From contig NC_034410.1 in assembly GCF_002078875.1 (NCBI RefSeq), positions 103,670,138 to 103,734,137 of the forward strand: 64,000 nucleotides of DNA, read 5' to 3'. The stretch comes from Numida meleagris. Taxonomy: Eukaryota; Chordata; Aves; Galliformes; Numididae. A program made the translations under genes and the position numbers. The stretch's first letter is position 1. Each line of letters opens with the position of its first letter. Shown here one piece after another: positions 63,853 to 64,000 of this stretch. The notes under the pieces are model-generated. The model was given only the letters and a program-made list of their open reading frames with translations, was not told the DNA's origin and made no database searches.

Positions 63853-64000
63853 AAGTTTTTCACTCAGAGGGTGGTGACGCACTGGAACAGGTTGCCCAAG
63901 GAAGTTGTGGATGCCCAATCCCTGGAGGTATTCAAGGCCAGGCTGGACGTGGCTCTGGCAGCCTGGCCTAGTGGTTGGTGACCCTGCACACAGCAGGGGG
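63853..64000 (+). mobile_element. CR1 LINE, 3' part, cut by window end
   Basis: Begins at AAGTTTTTCACTCAGAGGG-type ORF2 sequence (63855 onward), then GACGCACTGGAACAGGTTGC, CCCTGGAGGTATTCAAGGCC and GGACGTGGCTCTGGCAGCC, reaching the GTGGTTGGTGACCCTGCAC word at the window edge. The remaining 3' UTR and terminal repeats should lie just beyond position 64000. The tail type matches the short copy at 38.8 kb. Confidence 0.92.

Overview
This window looks like AT-rich, non-coding nuclear DNA from a bird, most likely a galliform (chicken, turkey, quail or a relative). The main evidence is at least twelve pieces of CR1, the dominant LINE of avian genomes. Several carry long reverse-transcriptase reading frames and end in the CR1-type 3' terminal 8-bp repeats (ATTCTATG and close variants). 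Two long-terminal-repeat fragments resemble avian endogenous retrovirus LTRs. I found no host protein-coding exon, rRNA, tRNA, CRISPR array or operon that I can support. All long reading frames with recognisable homology belong to CR1. The rest are short and scattered, as expected by chance in 64 kb.

Layout. Positions 1-8.8 kb are unique AT-rich sequence, followed by a short CR1 3' tail at 8.8-9.0 kb. A degenerate antisense CR1 piece lies at 14.0-14.15 kb. An LTR fragment starts at 15.8 kb, with a weaker LTR-end/primer-binding-like stretch near 16.6-16.8 kb. At 20.9-22.2 kb is a long minus-strand CR1 with an internal deletion and a nonsense codon, followed at 22.28-22.67 kb by a minus-strand LTR. 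Unique sequence then runs to 29.86 kb, where another minus-strand CR1 tail sits. 30.1-38.8 kb is unique apart from a purine microsatellite at 33.5 kb. Short CR1 tails lie at 38.8, 41.65 and 44.27 kb. A 1.03-kb plus-strand CR1 with an open 309-codon frame lies at 42.4-43.4 kb. 44.3-56.7 kb is unique. The longest CR1 frame (401 codons) is at 56.7-58.0 kb. The right end holds CR1 pieces at 59.7, 60.9 and 63.85 kb, the last running off the window.

Most notable observations. (1) The CR1 copies at 20.9 kb (-) and 42.4 kb (+) read as almost identical over about 750 bp, with about three differences seen by eye. This is unusual for CR1, whose copies are mostly old and diverged. They form an inverted pair about 20 kb apart. 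(2) The 401-codon CR1 frame stays open only because a 2-base and a 1-base loss compensate each other. (3) Several unique stretches have the look of conserved regulatory DNA. They include a SOX-POU composite motif at 20.05 kb, a cluster of POU octamers at 39.7-39.8 kb, paired TEAD-like sites at 51.38 kb and opposed TCF/LEF-like sites at 50.9 kb. These are inferences from motif reading only. I did not find a convincing new multi-gene system.
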